DNA of 64,000 nt, taken from Pyronema omphalodes. Taxonomy: Eukaryota > Ascomycota > Pezizomycetes > Pezizales > Pyronemataceae. Of this stretch, positions 1 through 10,700 are shown in pieces. Numbering within the stretch: the stretch's first letter is position 1; each line of letters starts with the position of its first letter. The DNA is taken from assembly GCA_024516155.1 (NCBI GenBank), contig JAJJXM010000008.1:434001-498000 (forward strand). Reading direction: 5' to 3'. The notes below the pieces were generated by a model. That model saw nothing but the letters and a program-made list of their open reading frames with translations. It ran no database searches and was not told the DNA's origin. The position numbers and the translations under genes are program-made.

Positions 1-2
1 AG

Positions 3-59
3 CATTCGTTTGAGGATTTGACGGATCGGGAGAATGTGAATTTTCGGTATGTGTATTAA
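3..59 (+). CDS. Possible C-terminal fragment of a gene running in from the left edge
   Basis: The frame starting at base 3 is open from the window edge to a TAA at 57-59. It would encode about 18 residues, mixed polar and aromatic, ending in RYVY. No start codon is visible, so if real this is only the last few codons of a gene whose body lies outside the window. The stretch is too short to assign a family, and an open run of 18 codons can easily occur by chance. I list it only because the composition looks protein-like. Confidence 0.25.
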   Translation, partial: HSFEDLTDRENVNFRYVY

Positions 60-565
60 GAGCGAGGGTAGAATGACGTAATGATGTAATGGATCAATCA
101 CTATGGATCAATGCTGAAGGCAAAGGTCGTTGGTATTTTCTCTCCATCTGCGGATAATGGATTACAGATGATTGGGGATAAACTAGCACAGACTGGGTTA
201 AAATGTCAAGACGGCTTCATAGATGAAATAGCCTCATAGACGGGTCATACAAAGCTCAATTCAACTTTGTCCATGCATACAGATTCTTCCATTCTTTCGG
301 ACATTTCAATCTAAGGGCACTCTCACAACCACAGCCAAACCCTAGTTCACCATGCAGTTTCATAAACTCCAGCTAGTGAAATATCATCTCATAACAGACA
401 ACAGTACCTCCCGAAGAAGGGTATACTTAACATTTTATCGCTTCCAGAATTACACGATCTGAAGACCGTAATGTATTGATGTTACTAAAAGTGAATGTAA
501 CAGGAAATTGAAATATCACTCATATTGCATAGCCATTTCTGAATTACTATCCATTGGAGGGGGGT

Positions 566-584
566 GGGGGGGGGGGGGGGGGGG
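566..584 (+). repeat. Poly-G tract (G19)
   Basis: Nineteen uninterrupted G, preceded by a further G6 and a single T. It is one of six G/C homopolymers of 16 or more bases in this window, all between genes. Confidence 0.95.
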
Positions 585-1176
585 CTTCTAACCACCCACC
601 TGCCGGATAAAAGGTAACCGAATATTTCTTCGTCCTCCAACATCCCCTATCGCTACTTCTTTTCTTCAATACTCCGCCTCTGGATAACAGTACATCACCC
701 CTCTACATCCATATCCATATCCATATCCATCACACAACCCCAATTCCACCACACAACATGACAACATATACCACCTCATGCTCCAAATCCCAATTCCATC
801 ATTCCTCGTTTCCCATTTCCCATCATCATTTCCCATCATCCTTATCCTTATCCTTATCCTTATCCCTACCAATTACCCTTACATCACCACTATAAAATCC
901 TCCATACCTTTCACTCCCATCCTACAATTCCCGCCACTATGCAATCAAACCCTCCAGCCCCGTTTCATGCTCTCGAGTGATCCCATGTGCTTGTGATTGT
1001 ACGCATAAGCTTCATTTCAGGAGTAAATAGAACACCCCTGAAGTTCTTGTCATTGGAATAATGTATGCTATTTTAGTAATATAGTGTTTGTAAATAAGAC
1101 CTATATTTAGAGGTTTTGGAATAATTTGAACTGGTTATATCATATCATATCACACTGAATCCATCTATTGGTCAAT

Positions 1177-1230
1177 CGGGCAGTTGGTTTCTCGGGCAGT
1201 TGGTTTCTCGGGCAGTTGGTTTCTCGGGCA
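1177..1230 (+). repeat. 16-bp tandem repeat, 3.4 copies
   Basis: Three identical 16-base units (CGGGCAGTTGGTTTCT) followed by a partial fourth. The lack of divergence between copies suggests recent expansion. No gene is adjacent. Confidence 0.95.
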
Positions 1231-1666
1231 TATTTGGTCCCTATATATAGATTCCTACATACATATCAGAATCAAAAACTTACAACATACCACAACTAGG
1301 GACACACAGACGTACAAAAGACACGGATAAATATATCCAACCAAACAAATATCATACCAGGTAATTCTTTAAGCTTTTTAGATATGTATATTAGATAAAT
1401 TAATTATAAAGGAATCACGGAGATCTTGAATTATTGGTAAGTAATATGTTTTGAAGTTTGTATTGTCTTGGTATCTTGGTATCTTTGCACGTTTTAGGGG
1501 CTTTGTATAAAGTACATCCCAATAGCTACTAGCTAGTGGTTGTTGGATCATGTTTTGCGTCCCGCGAGATGTCAGGTGTCAAGTGTCAAGTGGCAGGGCT
1601 CCTGAGAGTCTTACATACCCCCCATGGTCCAGCAACTCTGTGTGTTGCTATAAGTCCATTAAAGCC

Positions 1667-1893
<227 letters not shown>

Positions 1894-2193
1894 ATAAACC
1901 CAATTTATGCCGAAAAAGATTCGGAGTTGTTTTCATAGGTAACAGAACCTACAACCTACAGCCTACAACCTAAAATCCTTTTTTTTTGCTTCTTTGAAAC
2001 AAAACAAAAGGAAACAAAAAGGAAAAAGAAAAAAAAAAAGAGGGAATAAGAGACAAAAAAGAAAAAACAACAGCAAAAAAAGAAAACAAAATATTAGTTG
2101 GAAATTATTGGTTCAAAATAAGATGAAATAAGATGAAATAGATCATACAATAAAACAAAACAAAACAAAACAAAACAAAAGAAAACAAAATAT

Positions 2194-2226
2194 CCCTCAT
2201 TCCCTCATTCCCTCATTCCCTCATTC
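2194..2226 (+). repeat. 8-bp tandem repeat (CCCTCATT), 4 copies
   Basis: Four near-perfect copies of CCCTCATT directly after an AAAAC pentamer array (about 2150-2187). Confidence 0.9.
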
Positions 2227-2756
2227 ATCAAGACCAAAAGCGTCTTCATATAGATTCAAAAACTCAAACAGTATAACAGAATGATATTCCCAGTTCGGTT
2301 CACTATTTTGATAATTGTACTATCAGCCCCTTAGCCCTTTAGCCTCTTGGGTTCAGTTCAGTCCAGTCCAGTTCAAATAAAGGCTAGATAAGGCTAGATA
2401 AGGCTAGGTAAGGCTATGTAAGGCTATGTAGGTAGGGCGAGGTAGGTAAGGCTATGTACTATGTAGTGATCTGTGATCTGTGTTCTGTGTTCTATGGTGG
2501 ATGTGGGAGGCTAGGAGGCTAGGAGGCTAGGACCCAGGCCCGGTCTTCCGGCCTATGTACGCACGCACTGTGCACGGGCATTCCTATGTCGTCATATATA
2601 CCTACCTAGGACTTCAACTAAAGCTACATGAGAGTCCTGGGAACTTTGAAGGGATACATATATCTGGGACCTGATTATGTTTGGATTCGTTTTTTCATCA
2701 TTGATTTATATAAAGGCACCTAAGTGGAAAATATGGGGGATTGTTGATTTATTGCT

Positions 2757-2782
2757 GGATGGATGGATGGATGGATGGATGG
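2757..2782 (+). repeat. (GGAT)n microsatellite
   Basis: About six and a half GGAT units without interruption in intergenic DNA. Confidence 0.95.
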
Positions 2783-2914
2783 AAATTAGAAGTTTATTAT
2801 GGCCACCCCCTACCACTACCCGTAAATTATCGATAATATCATTAACTTCATGACCTATTAACTCCTCTGGAAAAGCAGTGATGCCCTGAAGCTTAGGAGC
2901 TCATTGAAGCTTAC

Positions 2915-3032
2915 TGAAGCTCGCTGGGCTTTGCTGAGCTTTGCTGAGCTTCGCTGGACTTCGCTGGACTTCGCTGGGCTTCGCTGGGCTTTGCTGAGCT
3001 TTGCTGGACTTCGCTGAACTTTGCTGAGCGTC
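2915..3032. repeat. Decamer minisatellite just past the SND2 stop codon
   Basis: About 11-12 copies of a 10-bp unit of form CTTYGCTGRR, differing mainly by C/T at position 4 and A/G in the last two bases. More diverged copies reach left to about 2890. The array begins about 25 bp beyond the SND2 stop (3056-3058) on the minus strand, so it lies in the probable 3' untranslated region. It produces spurious repetitive open frames rich in Ser, Ala, Lys and Gln on the minus strand. Confidence 0.93.
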
Positions 3033-3055
3033 GCCAAGCACGCTTTTCTCCCCAT

Positions 3056-3644
3056 CTACCGGTATCGAACCTTTCCTCCTCTATCTCCCCTTCCTTCCAT
3101 CTTCGCCTGTCTCTTACTCTTCTCTCCCTGCTGCTCCTCCTGAGCCCCCATCTGCGGCATCCCCGGCATCTGTCCCCCCATAAACCCCTTATAAAGTCCC
3201 CAAGCCAAATACATAGCATAAGCGGGAACAATCAAACCCGCCCACCAAGCCCATTCTCCCACCACCGCAACAAGTCCCAAAACAATCCAAGTAGAATAAA
3301 CAATATCCCAAAGATACTCGGTTAAACCCTTTGCGGCTAAATCTTCCCCGGGCTTGATCATTTCTGTACCGCGGTATACAGGACGACCGAGACGTTCAAG
3401 GTAGAATTCGATCACGAGACTTGGAAGTGAGAGGAGAATGTATTTCGTAATCGACCCCCGACGGAATAAAAGTCGGTAGAGAATGAAGATTAGGTGGATG
3501 CATAGCGTTGTTAGATGAGTCCGGTTGAGGGTGGCGGAGTTTTGACGGGCGAGGGATTTGGAGGCTTTCTGTGATGGGGGTTAGCAGCTGTGTTGAAGCG
3601 CGGAATAATTAAACACTGTGAAGGGAGAAACAAACGTTGGCCAT
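3056..3644 (-). CDS. SND2: SRP-independent ER-targeting protein SND2 / TMEM208 family
   Basis: Small multi-pass ER membrane protein. In yeast, Snd2 works with Snd1 and Snd3 to insert proteins without the signal recognition particle. The model has a 9-nt first exon (3636-3644, Met-Ala-Asn), an intron at 3569-3635 (GTTTG...CACAG) and a second exon at 3056-3568, giving 173 residues, the length I recall for human TMEM208. The mature N terminus reads MANKASKSLARQN, followed by hydrophobic helices around residues 25-65 and 100-135. The segment EFYLERLGRPVY after the first membrane pair is typical of the family. The tail is Gly, Met, Lys and Arg rich. A start at internal Met (3415) would remove the first membrane region, so the spliced start is preferred. 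Tail to tail with nothing; BFR1 lies divergently to its right. Confidence 0.9.
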
Positions 3645-4493
3645 GATTTGTGGTTGTTAATCCCGAGAGCGGGTGTGTGGACGGAGGGTCAACGAAGGTG
3701 AGGTGGTGAGGTGGTGAGGTTGCACTTGCACTGCTGGCGCGCGTGTCGGAGGTTCAAAAAAAATATGTGCGTGTTCAAAGGTGTTCAAGTTACACACGCG
3801 CGTAGCTCGGAGATATCTATTCTCAACAAGTTTTATGTATGGTTTATCTCAGCTTACATACACGTGTTCTGTTCTGCTTCCAGAAACCCTAGACCCGCCT
3901 GAAGATCTGGAAGCTTCTTTTTCGTAGCCGAGAACAGATTGCACCTAAAAGAGGGAGGGGGGAGCCAAACCCAAAGTTGTAGGCTGTCAGGGTGACAGTA
4001 ATTGAAATGCGGCTTAAAACAATCGATGCGAGGAGAGAAGACATGCATCTCAATTCGAGATGTTTTGGGAAATTTTTTTTAATTTTTAATTTATTTTTAA
4101 ATTCACAATCGCCCTACCCGCCAAATCAAAGGGAACCGGAATGAGATAGATGGCTCACGGAGCTCACAAGAAGCACAGTCCAACCCCAATGGGAGCTCTC
4201 TGGAAACCCGACTATCAAAAGGCCAGTCATGCCAGGCGTTAAACTAAGAAGGGAAAAGCGCCCACAGCTTGGTTAGCTTAGAGTTTCGTGTCCCACTTCT
4301 TTTTCTATTTCAGACAACTCAACACCTCGAGCAGACACAACTTGCTACCTTTCTAACTCGCACTTCAACCTCATTGTCGTTCGTCAACTCTCTTGGTACT
4401 TGTAAGAATCCTCTCTGCTTTACGAATTACGAAAACTACGCATCTACACCAGCAATTACAGTTACTGACAAAGACCACGTTGCTTCAGTCACT
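3645..4493. promoter_or_regulatory. Divergent intergenic region between SND2 and BFR1
   Basis: 849 bp between the two start codons. There is a T/A-rich block at about 4070-4105 and pyrimidine-rich leader sequence for BFR1 from about 4290 onward. No TATA box or known operator can be assigned with confidence. Short frames here (for example 3711-3902) have no protein-like features. Confidence 0.6.
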
Positions 4494-6147
4494 ATGGCCG
4501 CTACTACCGCCACCGCTGTCGAGGCAAAGAAGCCCGCTGTCGTGAAGCCCGAGAAACCCGATGAGGAGGCCTTTAAGAAGGCTGAGGCCATCTTGAAGAA
4601 GGAGCATGCTGATGTTCTTGCCAAGTTGGTATGTGTTCCCGCTGTATCCTACACCCGCACCTAAAATGCAGCACCGCTAACAACCTAACAGAAGGCCAAC
4701 CAGACCCTCCTCGACAGCGTGAAGCCTGGCGGCAAGAACCCCCGCCTCGACGAGCTTAAGGTCGATCTCAACGACATCCGCTCCAAGCAAAAGGCAAAGA
4801 AGAACTCCCGCGAGAAGGATGAGGAGGCTATCAAGGCTCTCACCGAGTCCATCAACGCTCGTGTCAAGGACCTTAACGCCAAGCGTGGTGGAATGGCCTA
4901 CCGTTCCATTGCCGACCTTGAGGCGGCTGTCGCCAGACTTGACAAGAATGTTTCCTCCGGAAACATGAAGATTGTCGAGGAGAAGCGCGCTCTCCAGGAG
5001 ATCTCCCAACTCAACAAGCAGAAGAAGAACTTTGCTGCTTTTGAGGAGCAGCAGGCTGCCATTGACGCCGACCGTGCTAAGCTTAAGGCTATGAAGGAGA
5101 AGAAGCAGGACCCTGAGGTCAAGCAGCTCTCCGACCTTTATGACGAGAAGGACAGAGAGTTCAAGGCCTTGAAGGCTGAGGCCGACGCTGTGTAAGTATC
5201 TGAAACTCCTTCTCCGATTCTCCCAAAGCTAACCTTCCACAGCTTCGCCAACCTAAACAAGCTCCGCGATGAGCGCACCCGTCTCAACGACCTCCAAAAG
5301 AGCAAGTGGAACGCGCTGAAGAAGCTTCAAGACGACTACTACCAGAGCCGTACTGCTTACCGCGCCTACGAGAAGGAAGCGCGCAAGATCCGTGAGGAGC
5401 GCCGTGCCAAGGAGCAGGCCGAGTACCTCTTGAAGAAGAAGCTCGCCGCCGCTTCCGAGCGTATGGAGGCCGCCTCCCAGCCTGCCTTCGCATCCGAGAT
5501 CATGTCCTGCGAGGGATTGATTGCTTACTTCGACCCCTCTTCTGCCGAGGCTGCCAAGAAGGCTAAGCTCGCTGCTACTCCCCGTGACCTTGCTGCTAAG
5601 GCCACCCGTGAGGTCGGTGCTTACCAGGGCAAGAAACCTGTCAAGGTCTTGGTTAGAGAGGAGGAGCAGTACTTTGTTGGTACCGGAGGAAAGAATGGAA
5701 AGAAGGGACGCAAGGCTGCTCCTGCTCCTGTCGTCACTGAGGAGAAGGAGGACTCCGCTGCTAATGGAAAGATCAACTTGAACCTTGGTCTTTTGGAAGA
5801 GCTCAGCAGAGTCGATGTTTTCGTTCCCAGCAGCAGGGATGAGGTTCCCAAGGTCCTTGAGATTCTTCATGAGAAGCTTCAATGGTACAAGGACAACCAG
5901 GACCGCGTCACCAAAGAAGTATGTATCCCCCACGCTAGATTTTGGACCCGGGAAGTGATGCTAACAACGAAAATAGAATATCGCAAAAGCCCAGAAGGAA
6001 ATCGACCGTCTCGAGAAGGAGGATGAGGCCGCTGCCGCACCTGCCGCTGAGGTTTCCGAAACTGCTTCCCCTGCCGCTGAGGAGTCCGCTACTGAGGCTC
6101 CCGCTGCGGAGGAGAAGAAGGAGGAGGAAGCCGTTGCTGAGGCATAG
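4494..6147 (+). CDS. BFR1: Nuclear segregation protein BFR1 (polysome/ER-associated RNA-binding coiled-coil protein)
   Basis: Four exons: 4494-4628, 4692-5191, 5243-5918 and 5977-6147, giving 493 residues. All introns are 51-63 bp with GTATGT or GTAAGT donors and AG acceptors, and frames join cleanly. Residues 20-330 are highly charged, Lys/Glu/Arg-rich heptad sequence predicted to form long coiled coils, with the family-typical run KPGGKNPRLDELK near the start. A conserved central block follows (FASEIMSCEGLIAYF, then KPVKVLVREEEQY), and then an Ala/Glu-rich acidic tail. In yeast Bfr1 associates with polysomes and mRNP at the ER and affects secretion and nuclear segregation. Codon use is strongly biased to C- and G-ending codons, which suggests high expression. 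ATG 4494 has a good context (A at -3, G at +4). The frame upstream stays open to 4269, so a longer N terminus is formally possible. Confidence 0.94.
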
Positions 6148-6646
6148 AATGTTTCTCCAGCATTGGTGATGTGTGTGTAGTCGTCTTATTTGAAAAATTG
6201 GGTTGTTGGGTTCGGTTAGCGAAAGGCTGTTTCTTTTTTTTTTGGTTTCCTGTAGTTAATTACTAGGGTTTGGGCGTTTTTTTTTAATAGGATTTAATCT
6301 CTGGAAATAAAAATAAAAAGAGATGTTATCTGAAATTGTTTTCTTTACTTTTGAAGTTCCCCTCGTTGGATATATGTGAAAGAAATACCGTAATGGTCTG
6401 GGATATGTTCGGGCACATGTCCATGTGTAGAAGGTAAAATAAAGACGGATTATGAAAAGGATTGTTTACAAGTACAATTTCCTCTTAATTTTCACAGCTA
6501 TTATATTGCACAATTCCCACCTCACGACACCAATACCACACCACCTCCAATCCGCAAGCAAAAAGCAGCATCTAGACAGACAGCCCAGGCAAAGCAGCAC
6601 CAACACTACCCCCATCTCCCATCTCCCATCTCCCATCGCCAACCCA
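6148..6646. other. Convergent 3' region between BFR1 and CBC2
   Basis: 499 bp between two convergent stop codons, AT rich with T and A runs near 6233-6320 that could hold BFR1 polyadenylation signals. A short CATCTCC-type repeat lies at 6610-6636, close to the CBC2 stop. No gene is visible. Confidence 0.7.
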
Positions 6647-7506
6647 TTAATTCCTCCCCGCAATCCTCTGTTCCCTCCCACCATACCCACCTCTCCCCGG
6701 ATCATAATCCTCCCTATAATAATCCCTAACCTGACCACCATTGGGGCCTCTACCATATTGTCTACCCTCCTTGAAGCCCGGGTCAAGATCGGTACGGATT
6801 ATTCGTTCGTCGAGTTTCGTCCCGCCGACGTATTTCATGGCGTCTAAAGCGTCGAGATGCGTGTAGTATTCGACGAAACAAAACCCGCAGGGCGTTTTAC
6901 TGAACCGGTCGAGCCCCATTACTAAGCGCTTGATCTCCCCGCATTTGCTGAAGAGCTCGTGGATTTGCTCTTCGGTTGTGTAGAAGGATCTAGGGGGTTA
7001 GTGGGTGGGTAGACGGGGGGGCGGGCGGTGGGGGGGCAGCGGGCGGTGGATAGACGGGGGGCGGTGGGGGGAGGGAGAGAGAAGATGATACTGCTACGAG
7101 GAAAGATGGAGCTGTACAAAGGTTCCCCATTTCCAGCTCCAGAGCTAGTTATTCGTTCCTCATTGCTTTCTTCATCGCTCCGTATGACAGGTATAGTTGG
7201 GAAACAGCACCCCAAAAAAGAAACACAAGAGAAGCTTACAAGTTTCCAACATAAAGCGTAGCGGCATCCTTTAACGGATCTTCCTTAGGGGCTGATTCGG
7301 ATACACGTTGACGCTTGTTCTATTATTTACATATGTTAGTTTGTGGGAGATTTTAATGTTTTGATGTGTTTAATGTGTTTTTGCTGGTGAAATGAAGATA
7401 TGGGTTATGGGTTGGCATAAAAACTTACCGCATCGCGCTTTTCGAAGTAGCTGGATGGCGCGTCGAGGTTTTGGACTGTGGAGATTTTTCGAATTCCGGC
7501 TGCCAT
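6647..7506 (-). CDS. CBC2: Nuclear cap-binding protein subunit 2 (CBP20)
   Basis: Small subunit of the nuclear cap-binding complex; it binds the m7G cap of nascent transcripts together with the large CBP80-type subunit. Three exons on the minus strand: 7429-7506, 7240-7319 and 6647-6989, giving 166 residues. The RRM spans about residues 46-125, with RNP2 as LYVGNL and RNP1 as GFCFVEYY. An N-terminal SSY motif (Tyr20) and the RNP2 tyrosine are in the places of the two aromatic residues that stack on the cap in CBP20. The C-terminal tail is Arg/Gly/Tyr rich, as expected. Intron 1 (7320-7428) is ordinary. Intron 2 (6990-7239, 250 bp) is long for this window and carries a G-rich repeat on the plus strand. 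Head to head with the nucleoporin gene. Confidence 0.95.
7000..7081 (+). repeat. G-rich tandem repeat inside CBC2 intron 2
   Basis: A run of GGGCGGTGGGGG- and TAGACGGGGGG-type units, on the strand opposite to the CBC2 transcript. It has several G3 or longer runs with short spacers, so G-quadruplex folding of the non-transcribed or template DNA is plausible. It explains most of the unusual length of this intron. Confidence 0.85.
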
Positions 7507-8048
7507 GCTTGCTGGCTGGCTTGCTGGCTTGCTAGCTAGCTGGGTGGGTGGGTTCAAAGTGAAGGTGAAGGTGATGGTGATGGGGATAGTACAGAGGAAC
7601 GCGAGAAAGACGCAGACGCAGATGAAGGCGAAGATGAAGGCAAAGGCGAACTATGACAAGTGCACAGGCAGGCAGGCATAGTATCATACCGGATCTCGCT
7701 TTTCGCGCGTTGCGAGGCTCTAGCGTGATACGAAAGTTCGCGTCTAACAACGCTTCTGTTCAGTTCGAACTTCGACCCATCACCACTAACCGACCATCGA
7801 TCGGCTTGCAAACATCTGGACGGAACGCTGGGTTGATCGTTATATTTCTTGCGTCTACTTTTGACCGACGAGGACGCACAATCACTTCTTTGTTACCCTT
7901 CAACTCGTGTTCGATTGGTCTTCAACGTGTTCGCCTGGTCTTCTACTGGTCTTCAACTGGTCTTCAGCAGGTCTTCGGCAGGTCTTCGACAAAGTCACCA
8001 ACATCGGCTGTACATACTACGTAACGCGGGAACACCCAATAACAAAAT
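7507..8048. promoter_or_regulatory. Shared divergent promoter region CBC2 / nucleoporin
   Basis: 542 bp separate the start codons of CBC2 (-) and the nucleoporin (+). It includes direct repeats GCTGGCTTGCTGGCTTGCTAGC next to CBC2 and a purine-rich GATGAAGGCGAA-type stretch (7555-7655). A GGTCTTC tandem array lies just upstream of the nucleoporin ATG (7915-7990). No TATA box is apparent. Confidence 0.65.
7915..7990 (+). repeat. GGTCTTC tandem array upstream of the nucleoporin start
   Basis: Six imperfect 11-12-bp units, each starting with GGTCTTC (one GTGTTCG variant), end about 58 bp before the ATG at 8049. The position suggests either the 5' leader or the core promoter. Whether it is bound by a factor cannot be told from sequence. 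Confidence 0.85.
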
Positions 8049-10700
8049 ATGGCGAAAGTCGCGGCAGATTCTATACCGTGGTTATCGGCACCTTCCACTG
8101 GTTACGACCTCTTCACGAAACCTTCTGCCTTCGTTCCCCGCGATGGAGATAACAACACTTTCGGCCCGAAACGTCTGATTGCTACTAGAGGAGCTGAAAT
8201 CTTTGTTGGAAAAGGAAATGAGGTTAGATGTGCGGATCTAAATGATCTCAAGGCTAGACATCCTGATATCAATGTACAAGCCGAGGCGGCAAAGAAGTTA
8301 GGACACCGGGAATACAAGGTGGGTTTTTACAAAGAAAAAAACAAAGAGATGGGGATAAATACTAATAGTTGGATATAGGTCTTGAACTTGCCTCAGATTG
8401 ATTTCGAGATTAGACAGCTGGAAATCTCTAGGGATGAACTATTCCTTGCTATCGTGGGAGAAAAGGAAATCGCCGTTTGTGTATTGCCTGGAGAGGGGTT
8501 CTTGAAGAGACCTCAACCTAGGCCTGCGGTTCCTCAGTATGTCGATTTTCTTGCTCTACAAAAAGAATGGCCGCTAACGATGCCATAGCTACTACAAGAT
8601 TGGAATGGGATACCACAATGTTGATAACGGAGCGCTGATTGTTAAGGCACTATGGCACCCGCTGGGAGTTGAGGGAGCTTCCCTTGTGGTGTTGACGGCG
8701 GATGGATATGTCCGCACTTATGACTTTATGCTGGGGAACGACATTACGTTCGAGGTACCGGATCAAACTTTGGATCTTTACGCTTTATGTGGTAGGAAGA
8801 GACAGACTGGATACATGGCGGATGTTGACGCTATGGCACCGGCATCCTGCTGCTTTGGGTCTGGAGAGAGTGGATGGAGGCCATTTACGCTTTACATCTT
8901 GATGCGGAGTGGGGATGTGTACGCCTTGAACCCCGTGGTTCCCAGCAGGTGGATGGCGAGCAGATCATACATCCAAATGCTCTCAATGGAGATTACAGAG
9001 GAGTTGGATGCGTTTACAGAAGAGACTTCAATGGAACACAGAACCATGATTCGATACCAAACGAAATGGATTAACGATGTTCTAAACCAGGAGAGTCTTA
9101 TTACAGAGTCACAGACGACTCTTGCAACACCACGCGGCAGCACCCCAACTTGTCTAAAACGACCCACTGTTGTGGGCCCGGAACCATTACTCCAAGGACC
9201 CTTCCTATTCGAGCCAGCCCCAGAGGAAACAGCCACCGAAGGTATCCCGGCCGCCTGTGATATCTTCCATCTCGACACCGATAGTGTCAGTGTCATTGGA
9301 ATCGTCTCCTCCGATGGCAAACTAGACATCAACATTGAGCCTGAAGTTTTGCCTGCACGCTGGGTCGACCGCAAGCGTCCGGTTATCCCTCTCTCTTCTG
9401 ATGATCTCCCCACCATTGCCTGCTATGAAACAATCGACCTTAAACTCCAGGCCGGTCCAGAGAGCGAATACACCAGTTGGCCGACCTTCACCAAGGATCC
9501 TCACACGGCTCAGCTTTACTTTGTCAACCACATTTCCGGTGTTTTAGCCTTTTCTATGAAACCCTGGCTCTCAAGACTTAATTACCTTCTTGAAGAAGCC
9601 GCGGATGATGAAAACGCCCTGGCTCTTGCGTTGTCCCGCGCCCCTGGGTCCCAGGTTCAAACCATCGTCAAAACTTCCGGCTCCTCGGTCGACGGTTGCT
9701 GTGTGGTTTACGAAGCCTACATCGGGTACCTCCTCCTTGCGGGCCATTCCAACGGTCTCGAATCAGTAGAATTCGACGAGCCTCTATCCCCCAGAAACTT
9801 TGGCCTCGGTGGTGATGAAACCTCTGACATCATCACTCTCCAGCCTCGAACCAGATTTTCCAGCGGCTATTCTACACCTCGGTCTTCCCGATACCCAGCC
9901 GACTTCCCTACTAGTCCATCTGGCTTTAAAACTTCTACTTCAACCCCACCTATTCAGAAAGTCTCTATCCTTCAACCTCCTTTTCAACCCAGCCCTGCAT
10001 TTCAAAAGAAATCTCAGCTTCCGGAATTCCTAAAGCAGCAGAAAAATGCTAATAAACCAATCATGTTCTCTGCTGGTACCCTCAACGCGTTTAAGACCGC
10101 TAGAGCTACTCTCAAAATGGAATTCGATACACTGATGTCTGGTGCTCAGGAAATGCATGATCGTGCAGCTGCTCAGAGATTGGAGTATAATAAACAACTT
10201 GAATCTATTGCTGCAATTCATAGTCGTTTGGGTGCTTTGAGAGCAAAGAATTTACCTACCAGACTAAAGACTTTTATTGAGAGACAAGAGGCTATGCAGA
10301 AACGTGCCGATGGCTTGTTGAGGACTATGATTCTTCAGGGAGAACTTGGTTTGTCTGATGCTGAGAAGAAATGGAGGAAGGAGGTTGAGAAGGTTAGTGA
10401 GAGGGTAGTCAATGAGGAGGGAAATTCTTTGGCAGCGAGGGCTATTGCGGTTACGCATTTGGTGAGCGAGTTGCTGGCTGGGGATGAGGATCAGGATGAG
10501 GAGGGAGGAAGAGAGGATGATGGTGTGCCCAAGGAGGTTAGAGAGGGTAAATTGAAGATGTTGAATGAGTTGATTGAGAGAGAGTATGTACCCCGAGATC
10601 CTGTTAAGATATGCTTACTAATGATCTATTCAGGGATGAGTTGGTTACGAAAACTAGAAAGAGATTGGAGAACTTGGAGTTGGAAACAGAGAGGTTTTGA
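8049..10700 (+). CDS. NUP82: Nucleoporin of the Nup82/NUP88 family
   Basis: Cytoplasmic-face component of the nuclear pore that, in yeast, anchors the mRNA export platform with Nup159 and Nsp1. Four exons: 8049-8318, 8379-8536, 8589-10583 and 10634-10700, giving 829 residues. The N-terminal two thirds fit a beta-propeller, with blocks such as DFEIRQLEISRDE, VKALWHPLGVEG and VVLTADGYVRTYDF. The region after about residue 600 is charged and predicted coiled coil. Intron 3 (10584-10633; GTATGT donor, TACTAAT branch point, CAG acceptor) is essential to the model. Splicing replaces an odd read-through tail with a short coiled-coil end (KTRKRLENLELETERF) and a TGA at 10698. Symbol assigned by family resemblance, not orthology testing. 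Divergent from CBC2. Confidence 0.88.

Noticed and set aside
2194..2226. CRISPR-like array
   Set aside because: Repeats are contiguous 8-mers without spacers, and the organism is a fungus.
2858..3231. Minus-strand frames rich in Ser-Ala-Lys-Pro repeats
   Set aside because: They are translations of the decamer minisatellite beyond the SND2 stop, in frames other than SND2.
4677..5933. Long antisense frames across BFR1 (Leu/Val rich)
   Set aside because: They are shadows caused by strong codon bias in BFR1; the plus-strand product is a clear family member.
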